Shown: one piece after another, positions 19,460-30,314 of the stretch
Layout: every line of letters starts with the position of its first letter
How positions within the stretch are numbered: the first letter of the stretch is position 1
Source of the DNA: Unio delphinus
Lineage: Eukaryota > Mollusca > Bivalvia > Unionida > Unionidae
Length of the DNA stretch: 64,000 nt
Assembly: GCA_029339505.1 (NCBI GenBank)
Contig: JAQISU010000123.1
Location: 1,765,001-1,829,000 of the forward strand
Direction of reading: 5' to 3'
Translations under genes and position numbers: made by a program
Notes under the pieces: generated by a model
Databases searched by the model: none
What the model was told of the DNA's origin: nothing
Seen by the model: the letters and a program-made list of their open reading frames with translations, nothing else

Positions 19460-20590
19460 TTTCTGATTATATATCTCTAGGGATAGGTAAGATAATGATG
19501 TGTATATCTCTAGGGATAGGTAAGGTATATATCTGTCTGTGTGTGTGTGTGAATAGGTAACATTTCTGATTATATATCTCTAGGGATAGGTAAGATAATG
19601 ATGTGTATATCTCTAGGGATAGGTAAGGTAAATGATGTGTATACCTTCTCTATGGATAGGTAAGATAATGATGTGTGTACATCTCTAGGGATAGGTAAGG
19701 TAATGATGTGTATACATTCTGTATGGATAAGTAAGATAATGATGTGTGTACATCTCTAGGGATAGGTAAGGTAATGATGTGTATACCTTCTCTATGGATA
19801 GGTAAGATAATGATGTGTGTACATCTCTAAGGATAGGTAAGATAATGATGTGTGTACATTTCTAGGGATAGGTAAGGTAATGATGTGTATACCTTCACTA
19901 TGGATAGGTAAGATAATGATGTGTGTACATCTCTATGGATAGGTAAGATAATGATGTGTATATCTCTAGGGATAGGTAAGGTAATGATGTGTATACCTTC
20001 TCTATGGATAGGTAAGATAATGATGTGTGTACATCTCTATGGATAGGTAAGATAATGATGTGTGTACATCTCTAGGGATAGGTATTATCATGATGTGTGT
20101 ACATCTCTAGGGATAGGTAAGATAATGATGTGTGTACATCTCTAGGGATAGGTAAGATAATGATGTGTGTACATCTCTAGGGATAGGTAAGATAATGATG
20201 TGTATATCTCTAGGGATAGGTAAGGTAATGATGTGTATACCTTCTCTATGGATAGGTAAGATAATGATGTGTGTACATCTCTAGGGATAGGTATTATCAT
20301 GATGTGTGTACATCTCTAGGGATAGGTAAGATAATGATGTGTGTACATCTCTATGGATAGGTAAGGTAATGATGTGTATACCTCCTCTATGGATAGGTAT
20401 TATCATGATGTGTGTACATCTCTAGGGATAGGTAAGGTAATGATATGTGTACATCTCTAGGGATAGGTATTATCATGATGTGTCTACATCTCTAGGGATA
20501 GGTATTATCATGATGTGTGTACATCTCTAGGGATAGGTAAGATAATGATGTGTGTACATCTCTAGGGATAGGTATTATCATAATATGTAT
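19460..20590. repeat. Minisatellite, about 35-bp unit, around 30 copies
   Basis: Units of the form GATGTGTGTACATCTCTAGG followed by GATAGGTAAGATAAT, with variants (TATACCTTC, TATTATCAT) recurring in an ordered way, suggesting higher-order duplication. Confidence 0.93.
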
Positions 20591-20876
20591 GTATTTTAAT
20601 ATTCTACTTTTTCTATAATTATTTATTCTTCTATTATTCTGGATAATTTTACTCCACTGTGCTGAAGTGAAACTGTTTACCATTCTAAATATATTTTGAC
20701 AACTGAGGAAGACCCATTTTAGGTCAAAACATAAGGAAGCATTGATTTTACCAATGTCCTTTTAAACGTTTATAACATTTGTGTCTTGTATTGAGACATA
20801 AAAAGAAAGATGATTTTAAATATAAAATACAATCATAAAGTTAACTCTAGATGCATTCATCTTTGCATATGAATTT

Positions 20877-21030
20877 TGTCTACAGGGTTATCCTGATCTC
20901 ACAAAACAAGATTCCTGTCTGTTGGGTCATCCTATCTCACAAAGCATGAATCCTGTCTGCAGGGTCATCCTGATCGCACAAAACTAGAATTCTGCCTGCA
21001 GAGTCATCTTGATCTCACAAAACAAGAATT
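20877..21030. repeat. 43-bp tandem repeat, about 4 copies
   Basis: Units around CTGCAGGGTCATCCTGATCT and CACAAAACAAGAATT, diverged. Confidence 0.8.
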
Positions 21031-21530
21031 CAACAGAATGCTAGAGCTTGGCTGCTCTGCAATCCAAACATGAGAATGAAAAAGTTGGTCATAGCGACTT
21101 ACTTTTAATATTGATAAATGAAATATTTCATAACAACAAAATGTTTGAAAGGTGGAGTAATGTAAAAATTTCACACAATATTGAAACATTACTGATGAAA
21201 CCACTGCTATGTGATACCATTATCTCACCTATACATCACAGTCATACCACCACTGCATTGTGCTAACATTATCTCACCTATACATCAAGGCAAGATGAAA
21301 ATCGTGAGTAAAAATATAGGGCTTGAAAAATTAAATGTCTTTTCTTTTCCTCTGGCATTGAAATTCTGAAAATCTGATTTCAATGATATCATAACAGAAT
21401 CTGACGTGAGTGTGACAAAAAAATCAACTTTTTTGCACCTGACATTGATGTATGACAACTGTTTATAATAATGAAATCCCTATTCATTGTTGATTAAACC
21501 CATCAGAAATATTTCACCATAAAAGCTTAC

Positions 21531-21783
21531 CTTTGGGAGGTGTAAGCCGTATTCCTTTAGACTGAGACCACTGGATAGGGAAAAGACCAAGGATGTTGGA
21601 ATGGCAACAATACTGGACAGGTTCTGGTTTGTCTGCACGTAAGTCATCAATCTCTATGATAAAATACTGGTTATCTATTACCCTGACAACAGTTGCTGGG
21701 CATACTTGATTCAATCCAACAGGGTTCAGAGCCTCTAGCTTCCAGCCACACTCAAACTGGTGGGTCGGTACATCCTCTTGATC
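21531..21783 (-). CDS. Sfmbt: Sfmbt exon 8: third MBT repeat, main part
   Basis: Encodes FECGWKLEALNPVGLNQVCP, ATVVRVIDNQYFIIEIDDLR, a YCCHSNILGLFPIQWSQSKG segment and TPPKG, an MBT core with the divergent FPIQW in place of FPVGW. The acceptor ends ATATAG, the donor is CAAAG|GTAAGC. The upstream intron (21784-46748) carries Polinton 2. Confidence 0.9.
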
Positions 21784-22261
21784 CTATATTGAGATTATAT
21801 ACATCAGAATTTTTTCAAACCCTGTATATCAACCTTTGGAAAATAGTTTACAATATAGTTCTGCATCTACATTTCCCTCAAATGTGGGCAAAATGTAAAA
21901 CAAAAAAATGGCATATTTTACACAGAATTGGGGTGTTCATGTATCTGTAATTAATCCCTCTTTTTAAGACTGAAGAAAGGTAGGTGATTTTGTTAACATT
22001 TTCCTGCCAATACTACACAAAGTAAGACAATCTGCATGTTCTTTTACCACAAATGTGAAAACAGAAAGATGAAAAAAGTTGCTGAGAAAAGTAAATTCTC
22101 TATTTTAGATAAGGTTTGTGGAATACCAGTATTAACAAAAGCCTATTCCTGTTAAATACCACCTGAGATTTTGAATCTAAAATCAAAGTAGCGTTTGATA
22201 GATTTCCAAATTTCATTTGCAACTACAAGTTTGTTTTCCATGGGGCCAAATGATTAACACT

Positions 22262-23790
22262 TTTTCAATAAACAATCATGGATAGTACAATCAACTCCAG
22301 ATTTAATACTTACTGAACAGTACAATATATACATACCCATATTAAATACATATCAAATAGTACAATAAACATCAACTCCATATTAAATACTTATCAAAAA
22401 AGTACAATAAACATCAACTCCATATTAAATACTTATCAAATAGTACAATAAACATCAACTCCATATTAAATACTTATCAAATACTACAATAAACATCAAC
22501 TCCATATTAAATACTTATCAAATACTACAATAAACATCAACTCCATATTTAATACTTGTTGAACAGTACAATATATGCCTACCCCATATTTAATATATAT
22601 TGACTAGTAAATAAACATCAACTTTATATTAAATACTTATCAAAAAGTACAATAAACGTCAAATCCATATTAAATACTTATCAAAAAGTACAATAAACAT
22701 CAACTCCATATTAAATACTTATCAAAAAGTACAATAAATGTCAACTCCATATTAAATACTTATCAAAAAGTACAATAAACATCAACTCCATATTAAATAC
22801 TCATCAAAAAGTACAATAAATGCCTACTCCATATTTAATACATATTGACTAGTAAATAAACATCAACTCCATATTTAATAGCTACTGAACAGTATAATAA
22901 AATCAACCACTCCATATGTATTACTGAATAGTACAATAAATGCCTACCCCATGTTTAATACCTATCAAATAGTACAACATCAACTCCAGATTTAATACTT
23001 ATCAAATAGTATAATAAATGCTTAATACTTATCAAATAGTATAATAAATGCCTACCCCATGTTTAATACCTATCAAATAGTACAACATCAACTCCAGATT
23101 TAATACTTAGCAAATAGTACAATAAATGCCTACCCCATGTTTAATACCTATCAAATAGTACAACATCAACTCCAGATTTAATACTTATCAAATAGTACAA
23201 TAAATGCCTACCCCATGTTTAATACCTATCAAATAGTACAACATCAACTCCAGATTTAATACTTATCAAATAGTATAATAAATGCTTAATACTTATCAAA
23301 TAGTATAATAAATGCTTAATACTTATCAAATAGTATAATAAATGCTTAATACTTATCAAATAGTATAATAAATGCCTACCCCATGTTTAATACTTATCAA
23401 ATAGTACAATAAACATCAACTCCATATTTAATACTTATCAAATAGTACACTAAATGCCTACCCCATATTTAATACAGTGACTAGTACAATAAACATAACC
23501 CCATATTTAATACTCATTCAATAGTACAGTACAATAAAATCCTACCCTATATTTAATATTAATTGAATGGTACAAAAAACACCTACCACATATTTAATAC
23601 TTATCCAATAGTACAATAAATGCTTATCCCATATTTAATACTTATTGAATAATACAATAACAATCTACCCCATATTTAGTACTTTTTAAACAGTACAATA
23701 AAAATGTACCCCATATATACATATCAAATAGTACAATAAACATTTACCACATATATACATATCAAATAGTACAATAAATGCTTATGTCAT
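22262..23790. repeat. Minisatellite, about 41-bp unit
   Basis: Repeats combining TTTAATACTTATCAAATAGT and ACAATAAACATCAACTCCAT or ACAATAAATGCCTACCCCAT; blocks of the two variants alternate. Confidence 0.92.
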
Positions 23791-24101
23791 TTTTAAAGCT
23801 TATGTATATAGATACCAGAAGGACATAGCTAACTCTGCAAACCATCTTCAAACTTTTGATGCATTATGTAATCTGTAACTTATTTTTATTTAAGAAAATA
23901 TTTGCATCAATACCTGGCATAATGCAATGTTATTTTGCCTACTATAGCACTTTGATGCAATGCGAGTTTACATACTGTTCGATTATGATAGACCTGTCTC
24001 ATTATGCAACAAAAACTTGTATCTGTCCTATACACTGATGTCTGAGCAGCACCATTTATATTTATGAGCAATGAGAAAGAAAACCCTGTCAACTTCCCAC
24101 C

Positions 24102-24780
24102 ATATAAGCTTCAAAGTAGAACACCCTGTCAATTTCCCACCGTATAAGCTTCAAAGTAGAACACCCTGTCAATTTCCTACCATATAAGCTTCAAAGTAGA
24201 ACACCATTTCAATTTCCCACCATATAAGCTTCAAAGTAGAACACCCTGTCAATTTCCAACCAAATAAGTTTCAAAGTAGAACACCCAGTCAATTTCCTAT
24301 CATATAAGCTTCAAAGTAGAACATCATGAACACCATGTCAATTTCCTACCATATAAGCTTCAAAGTAGAACACCCTGTCAATTTCCTACAATATAAGCTT
24401 CAAAGTAGAACACCTTGTCAATTTCCAACCATATAAGCTTCAAAGTAGAACACCCTGTCAATTTCCCACCATATAAGCTTCAAAGTAGAACACCATTTCA
24501 ATTTCCCACCATATAAGCTTCAAAGTAGAACACCCTGTCAATTTCCCACCATATAAGCTTCACAGTAGAACACCCAGTCAATTTCCCACCATATAAGCTT
24601 CACAGTAAAACACCCAGTCAATTTCCAACCATATAAGCTTCAAAGTAGAACACCCTGTCAATTTCCCATCATATAACACCCTGTCAATTTCCAACGATAT
24701 AATCTTCAAAGTAGAACACTCTGTCAATTTCCTACCACATAAGCTTCAAAGTAGAACACCCTGTCAATTTTCATCATATA
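24102..24780. repeat. Minisatellite, 40-bp unit, about 17 copies
   Basis: Units of the form ACCCTGTCAATTTCCCACCA plus TATAAGCTTCAAAGTAGAAC. The last unit is degenerate and runs into the target duplication of Polinton 2; the array does not resume on the other side at 40900. Confidence 0.95.
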
Positions 24781-24783
24781 AGC

Positions 24784-24788
24784 TGATA
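24784..24788. repeat. Left target-site duplication TGATA
   Basis: TGATA directly precedes the left TIR and is repeated at 40895-40899 directly after the right TIR. A sixth matching base is absent on both sides. Confidence 0.8.
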
Positions 24789-25011
24789 AGCAGCAGAGAG
24801 GGTGAATCCTACAACATTTTTTGTTTTTATTTTTGATTATACCCCCTCCAAATAACACTAGACCCTTCTCGCGAAAAATGACAGTGAACATGGGATTCGC
24901 ATTCGCGAATCATAAAATGTCTCAACGTCGTTGTCACTCACCCCTCTCTGCTGCTAAACTTTCAGTTCTGGGTTAACCGAATATTTTATCAAGTCCGATA
25001 CGATATCGTGT
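24789..25011 (+). repeat. Left terminal inverted repeat of Polinton 2
   Basis: 223 bp, starting AGCAGCAGAGAGGGTGAATC, identical in inverse to 40672-40894 except T at 24922. The inner part carries the terminus motif inverted (TCACCCCTCTCTGCTGCT, ending at 24955), so 24789-24955 is itself a 167-bp unit with inverted ends. The innermost 40 bp duplicate the 3' end of the packaging ATPase gene. Confidence 0.96.
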
Positions 25012-25040
25012 TCCAGGCCTTGTCTGGGGGACGAAAATCA

Positions 25041-26431
25041 CTACGATTTCACAAACAGACTAATTTGTAAAACCTCCTCTTGTAAATCAATCAGATTATT
25101 AGACTGGTCAGTGAGTTTGAAATTAATTCTGGTTAATGAATTATTATGACACCGCATATAGACTGGATTCACCGGGGACTCAATTATTAAAAACCCTGGA
25201 GGAGCTGTTGGTGCAAATGAATACAAAATATACCCCTGCTGAGCTTGATTTGATCGTTCTAAATTTATTTGATAGCTTCCTTCGATCACATCACACACTA
25301 AATTGAGCGCTATCACCGATGAAATATTCACGTTGAACGGAGCAATATGCCTGCCGCCACCATCTGGGTCATTATTATATTTGAGGATAGTTGTTTCCGG
25401 TGATGTTGCTTTTTTCCACGTATCATGAATTATTTTAAAACCAATATCGATGGTGTCACTGAGAAGTTTTTTTAGTTCTGGCACGTTATATCCGGGTAGT
25501 TTAAATGTTGGAATATCCTTGACGGGGATTTTATAGTCTGTTGCAAATGTTGTTCTCGATATGGGATTATCATCATCTAATATATTCTGAATCATTTTCA
25601 AATTAAATGTCTCCATATCGTCGATAATTTTATTGCATGTTTCTACGACGCTGATAAATTCATCTCGGGTGAGAGAGCCGGATTTAAGAGATATTAACAA
25701 CAGTGAAAAATCATTATTCATTGCTGTGAAATTTTCAATAATTTTAGGTTCGTCAATAATATGATATAACTCTAACGGACCCTTCTCCTTCCCTCTCTCA
25801 AATGGTAGGAATCCGATATCAAAAAAATCTAAAGTTATTCTGTGATCTTTATAGCTTTTTACTGGATTATCAGATTTTATCCTGTCTGTGACATAATCAT
25901 TTTTTTTGGTTCTGGTAAATCAACGGTTTTTTCCCGGGGTGGTATTTCAGGCCATCCTAGTACGGTCCTTATTGAGCTTTGATAGATATCTACCACGTAT
26001 CCTTCTGTGCTTATTTCAATGGCAGATGATAGTGTTGGCTCATGAACCGTTATAGCTATTTTTGACTCTACTCCAGTAATCGATTTTATTCTACGCGCGA
26101 ATTCATTATTGATTTGTTCGATTTGGTATGATCCGGTTGGTATGGAAACAACATTCCAGTCTGGGGTACCGTCTGGTTTATTCTTATTTGCAAATACCAG
26201 GGAATTATTGGGTTGTTGACCACCAAATGATTTTGACCTAATATTTGGCCAACTGTGGTATACTCGTAATTTTGCTAGCGCTATCTCCTTCACTGGGCCT
26301 GGAGAGGGGAAATTCACACTGAATTCTGGATTCGTTGAGGTTATTGAGATCATGCTTGTTTGTACTGGGTTTGTGTTCTCCACTATTTGTTGAAGTAATT
26401 CCATCTGTGTTGTCATTGTTATTATACTCAT
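25041..26431 (-). pseudogene. Penton-like minor capsid gene, one frameshift
   Basis: Homologue of 6886-8223. The 5' part (25877-26431) and the 3' part (25041 upward) are in different frames, meeting at an A8 run (T8 on plus, 25898-25905); a -1 shift there would continue the conserved frame. Downstream of the run the second frame stays open through positions aligned with element 1, so this is a single-base difference rather than broad decay. The start could be any of three Met codons within the first ten residues. It overlaps the two-TM gene by about 190 bp. If real, the element lacks this capsid protein unless frameshifting occurs. Confidence 0.8.
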
Positions 26432-26885
26432 GTTTTTGTACTTCTAATTTTGACATCGCAGAATCATATATATCTATCATCGCTGAAAACTCACTCTCTG
26501 ATATAATTGTATCATCGAGCGATGACGATATCAATGAGGATAATTGCGAGTATGCAGTAGACACAACATGAAATTGAATTATGTAGTCTTGTAGTTTCCG
26601 TTGGCTGCATGAGGATATTTTTTTTGTGATTATTGAAATAATTCCAGCGATTGTTGTTGCCGCAGAAATGCAAATTGGAACAGCTATCGGAGCCATCATT
26701 GTCACTGAAGACAGTATAATACCGGCTCCGGTGATTACACCACTCACAGCGTACACAGTAACATCAATTGCGGTAATTCTCCTGCGATATTTTTTAATTT
26801 TCATTGCATACTCCTCAGACAGGGTTTTGAGTCTAGTTTGATATTCTCTGACCTGATCATAGCGATATTGCGATGATGAAATCAT
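26238..26885 (-). CDS. Two-TM membrane protein, SLATT-like layout (215 aa)
   Basis: Homologue of 6423-6980, sharing KIKKYRRRITAIDVTVYAV, two hydrophobic segments, ITKKISSCSQRKLQDY and SSLDDTIISESEFSAM. Its C terminus runs about 30 residues further than in element 1, in the region where it overlaps the penton-like gene in another frame, so the tail may be read-through of little function. No frameshift. Confidence 0.65.
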   Translation of the reverse strand: MISSSQYRYDQVREYQTRLKTLSEEYAMKIKKYRRRITAIDVTVYAVSGVITGAGIILSSVTMMAPIAVPICISAATTIAGIISIITKKISSCSQRKLQDYIIQFHVVSTAYSQLSSLISSSLDDTIISESEFSAMIDIYDSAMSKLEVQKHEYNNNDNTDGITSTNSGEHKPSTNKHDLNNLNESRIQCEFPLSRPSEGDSASKITSIPQLAKY

Positions 26886-26898
26886 TTTTTATTTTAAC

Positions 26899-26910
26899 AA
26901 CGCTAGCGTT
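26899..26910. repeat. Palindrome AACGCTAGCGTT between two-TM and fibre-like genes
   Basis: Perfect 12-bp palindrome of the same CTAG-centred type as in element 1, at the equivalent gene junction (element 1 has AAATGCTAGCACC at about 6401). One of few such units in element 2. Confidence 0.75.
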
Positions 26911-26915
26911 TTCAA

Positions 26916-27762
26916 TTACGATTTACTTAAATCCGCTACGAATTCCACATACCAGGTTACTGAAGCCTTAGTCAAACTTTTATCAGTATATGTTATAGTG
27001 AACTTTTCAGTTGTATCCTTGTCGATGATCGTTGAAATCGTATTATTGACCCCGGATGAACTCGACGATGATATATTAAATTTAGTTAATGGTGTTACTA
27101 GTGTTAATCGATAAATACCTTTAACGGTTGCAGTGATATCTAATGTGTTGTTTGTAGATGACCACTCAAATGATCCGTGTTGGATTGTGTATACCACGTT
27201 GTTGGTTTTCTCATGAGGAATTTTTGTTTTTTCAATGATTGTTATCATCCTCGAAAAATCACCTTTGACGGCTTCGATGAAAGTTTTCGTCTCATCGATG
27301 GATTTTTTAATATCAGGGAGTTTTAGTTCAATTTTATCGAATGTAGTTCCAATAAATTTATCAATGATATTTCTACGAAATGCGGTAAACTGTTTTATGT
27401 GTTCTTCGGTTTTAGATTGAAGTGTTGCTAGTTCTAACGCAGAATCGTTGAGAGTTTTAAATCGATCTGTAATCGTCGAAAAAAGTACACCTGGTTTGAG
27501 TTTACCCTGATCGGAAAATAACGCGATAGTATCCTCGATTGCGTTTCGTTGTTTAACTAAAATATCATCCAACGACACATCACTGGATTTCAATTTACCC
27601 TGGCGATCTTGAAATACAACTATTTCATTGGGTTCAACACTTGTTAAGTTCAACGTCTCAGCTATTTCATCTTTGATTAGTTTTTTTTACATCCTTGACA
27701 GAATCAGGTGGTGCAGTGCCATCAGGTTTGGGTTTCAAAGATCTCCCCCAAATATCAATCAT
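26916..27762 (-). pseudogene. Fibre-like coiled-coil gene, one frameshift
   Basis: Homologue of 5370-6398. The start MIDIWGR is at 27762, but the frame changes at an A8 run (plus T8 near 27681-27688); seven A would keep the conserved frame. The open part (26916-27653) retains EIVVFQDRQGKLKSS, a stalk about 60 residues shorter than in element 1, and the full C-terminal beta-rich domain (ITATVKGIYRLT ... VTWYVEFV). Stalk length differences with conserved head and anchor are what one expects of fibres, which supports the role assigned there. Confidence 0.7.
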
Positions 27763-27763
27763 G

Positions 27764-28201
27764 TTATTGTAAAACTCTTTCTCTCTCTAAAAAGCGATTG
27801 CTGGTGTAGTCATTTACGACAATATGAGGTGGTTTTCCCCTTGGGTTACCCAAGGAGTTAGAAATAGCGTCAAGGACATTTAATACTTCACTGCCGCATA
27901 TTGGTGGGTCATTGATTTGTTGTGTTGGTAGCGTAGAATACCAAGTCTTCATTGGAAATTGTTTTATGTAACGCATAAATTCTTTTGGTGGGGCTAATCC
28001 ATATGAATCAAAATAGACAATCCCACGTGGATCAATAGCGTATGCAACCCAGTGAGTTCCAGGTCCGGTGCTGTTATCGAGATTAATAATACCTGTTTCA
28101 GTTTTGTTTGGTTGATGTGGTAATTGATCTTTCATAAAAACACCTCTGAAATTTTTAATCACTAGTTTTTTAGCCGCATCCATTAAATCAAAATTGGACA
28201 T
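27764..28201 (-). CDS. PRO: Adenain-type cysteine protease
   Basis: Homologue of 4911-5339. MSNFDL at 28201 is the conserved start; the frame is open upstream to 28360, overlapping the pX-like gene and made of the same repeats in another frame. GTHWVAYA (His), YFDSYG (Asp) and PPICGSEVLNVL (Cys) are intact. The C terminus differs from element 1 after the shared VVNDYTS, ending next to the fibre-like start. Expected to cleave (M/I/L)xGx-G and xGG-x sites in the neighbouring virion precursors. Confidence 0.88.
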   Translation of the reverse strand: MSNFDLMDAAKKLVIKNFRGVFMKDQLPHQPNKTETGIINLDNSTGPGTHWVAYAIDPRGIVYFDSYGLAPPKEFMRYIKQFPMKTWYSTLPTQQINDPPICGSEVLNVLDAISNSLGNPRGKPPHIVVNDYTSNRFLERERVLQ

Positions 28202-28254
28202 GGGAACCATCGAAGATTTGGAAACCATAGGTTCGGAAATTGAAGATTTCTGAA

Positions 28255-28794
28255 TTAATAAATCGTTCCTGGTAGTCTCAGGCCTGATCCGTGAACGGAT
28301 CTCCCGCTGTACCATGAATACGGGGTTCCTGGTAGTCTTAGACCCTTTCCGCTGTACCATGAATACGGGGTTCCTGGTAGTCTTAGACCCAATCCGTGAA
28401 CGGATCGTCTCTTTTTTTTATATCCCTTCCCAGTTGCCTTCTTTAGTGCCATTCCTGCTGCAGTACCAACGGCTCCTAACGCCGCTGCTTTAGCCACTGC
28501 TGGGGCTGCTGCTGCAATCAATGCTGGTATTGCAGCTAACAATGGAAATATACCACCCGTTTTCATCATATTTTTAATAGCAGCCGCAGAAAGAGTAATC
28601 TGAACACCTTTTTTGGCTGCAAGTGCATCATTGAAATGTTTTATTTGACGAGTTGTCAGCGATAATTTATTTGCACCACCAGTCATTTGATTAGGTTTCA
28701 ACGTGATTGTGGTTCCACATTTTTTAGCCGATTCTGATTGCAATTTTTTGATTTGACCAGGAGTTAACGTAACACTAATAACACTATATGACAT
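28255..28794 (-). CDS. pX-like virion protein with hydrophobic segment (179 aa)
   Basis: Homologue of 4429-4890 with the same LTPGQIKKLQ start, KLSLTTRQ repeat and hydrophobic Ala-rich stretch. The basic tail is expanded: GLRLPGTPYSWYSG occurs twice in full, with flanking RSVHG and a third GLRLPGT at the end. At DNA level this is a short tandem duplication (about 28262-28400). MTGGA fits the adenain consensus. Role inferred: internal, possibly membrane-active virion protein. Confidence 0.7.
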   Translation of the reverse strand: MSYSVISVTLTPGQIKKLQSESAKKCGTTITLKPNQMTGGANKLSLTTRQIKHFNDALAAKKGVQITLSAAAIKNMMKTGGIFPLLAAIPALIAAAAPAVAKAAALGAVGTAAGMALKKATGKGYKKKRRSVHGLGLRLPGTPYSWYSGKGLRLPGTPYSWYSGRSVHGSGLRLPGTIY

Positions 28795-28842
28795 TATATA
28801 TAATTGATTGATTCTAATTCAATGAAAAATCGAGAAAATCGT

Positions 28843-30261
28843 TCAAAGATTTTCTACTGGGGCATCTACCACTCTCATTCTTCCACCAACACCTTCAAGT
28901 AGCATTGATTTATCACTGAGAATGACAGCAACCACTCTATAATCAGCAATACCAACAGGACGAGTCACATTAGCTCTAAAGTGTATATCAACGACAGATT
29001 GTCTCATCAAATCGAGATGTTCCAGTGAGAAGTAATAGATCGGATAGAGGCTTTTAAAATCCAATTGTGATATTTGCAAACCAGTATCGACATTTTGGTC
29101 GCGTGCCATAAATGACAACAGACGATGATAAACTCGTGCAATATGATTTTCTGTGTAATTAAGTTGTATATCCTCAGATGGTTCCTGCTGGCCGTTTATT
29201 CTCAGTGAGACGTCTTTCACACCTAATTGATCAAATATCATATGACTGAAACGTTGATTGCCAACTCGTGTGTTATCCTGTAACGCAATAAATAAATGAC
29301 GTGGCGCAGAAACGCCTTGTTTTGATGCTAGGTTCCAAGTGAATAACCCGTTGATATTTGATTGCTTCACATCTGTACTCACGGTTAGCCAACTCAACAA
29401 CGACTTTCCTCCTTGGTCCATAAATGATAGTAGTCGTTGTTCTTCGGTGATTGCTGGAGTCAACACTGGCATCCACAATGATATTTTTGTTAATTTGACT
29501 TTACTGGCATCAGCATTGGGGGCTGCAGCATCTGCTGGAATCCTCCAAATTGCATCATTATCATCACTTTTTCGTACAAGCGATACTGTATGCTTCGCCC
29601 CATAGATAACTTTTCTGACGTTTCTACAGAATCCAAATATGTGATGCAGTGGAATCGCGCATGAAAATGATTTACGCTCTCCTTGCAACATTGCGTTTCG
29701 TGTTGCAGCTCCTAGATTGAAATCAGGATCGTTGTTTATAATCATATTCTCGATACCAGCAGGAGCAGGAGGAGCAGCACGATCATTTGGTCGTCTTATA
29801 ATAAATTGATTTCCTCCAGCGGTATTCTTACCATCTTTTGCAAACATCATAGATGGACCCGCTGATCTTGTATAATCATCAGAATATCTCGCTAACCCTA
29901 TGATTGTTGTGGCCACATCAACTTCACGATCTATGGACTCAATTTCTTTTCCATCAATGAGATATCTAGCACTCTCAAATAGCGCCATAATACCATTATT
30001 GACAAAACCGACTTGAGTACCAGCTGGATACGGTGCTGGTACAGCAGTAGTATCAGCAGCTGTTACAATTTCTCCTTCTACTTCAATAAATGCTTCACAG
30101 GGCAAAAAGTATTTACTGGTATCATGGACTTGAAGATCAATTCTTGCTCGACTATTTGAGTCTATGGCATGATAGGCGTAATATTGATAATCGCGTACAG
30201 AATCATTCTTGGGGACTGGGGCGTCTATATCAAATGCTGGATCAGGTGACCTTTTGAACAT
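28843..30261 (-). CDS. MCP: Major capsid protein, double jelly-roll type (472 aa)
   Basis: Homologue of 2950-4359, highly similar along the whole length: VGFVNNGIMALFESARYLID, GLARYSDDYTRSAG, FSCAIPLHHIFGFC and the C-terminal YFSLEHLDLMRQSVVDI are shared almost unchanged. Uninterrupted frame, unlike several neighbours. LEGVG near the end fits the protease consensus. Expected to form the hexon shell. Confidence 0.87.
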   Translation of the reverse strand: MFKRSPDPAFDIDAPVPKNDSVRDYQYYAYHAIDSNSRARIDLQVHDTSKYFLPCEAFIEVEGEIVTAADTTAVPAPYPAGTQVGFVNNGIMALFESARYLIDGKEIESIDREVDVATTIIGLARYSDDYTRSAGPSMMFAKDGKNTAGGNQFIIRRPNDRAAPPAPAGIENMIINNDPDFNLGAATRNAMLQGERKSFSCAIPLHHIFGFCRNVRKVIYGAKHTVSLVRKSDDNDAIWRIPADAAAPNADASKVKLTKISLWMPVLTPAITEEQRLLSFMDQGGKSLLSWLTVSTDVKQSNINGLFTWNLASKQGVSAPRHLFIALQDNTRVGNQRFSHMIFDQLGVKDVSLRINGQQEPSEDIQLNYTENHIARVYHRLLSFMARDQNVDTGLQISQLDFKSLYPIYYFSLEHLDLMRQSVVDIHFRANVTRPVGIADYRVVAVILSDKSMLLEGVGGRMRVVDAPVENL

Positions 30262-30314
30262 TTTATTCTATTTATCAGAGTCTAAATCGTGAAATCGTAA
30301 ACGATTTTTCCATT

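Larger units (their letters stand above)
19113..21530. other. Sfmbt intron filled with simple and minisatellite repeats
   Basis: Holds the (TA)n tract, a 35-bp minisatellite and a 43-bp repeat, listed separately. No gene seen. Confidence 0.6.
21784..24788. other. Sfmbt intron, downstream of Polinton 2
   Basis: Two minisatellites (22262-23790 and 24102-24780) fill most of it; the second reaches the Polinton terminus. No gene seen. Confidence 0.6.

Noticed and set aside
19203..19460. Minus-strand ORF of repeated Ile-Tyr
   Set aside because: Artefact of the (TA)n microsatellite.
22262..24780. Regular repeats that could suggest a CRISPR array
   Set aside because: Unit and spacing are those of minisatellites without unique spacers, and the DNA is animal nuclear.
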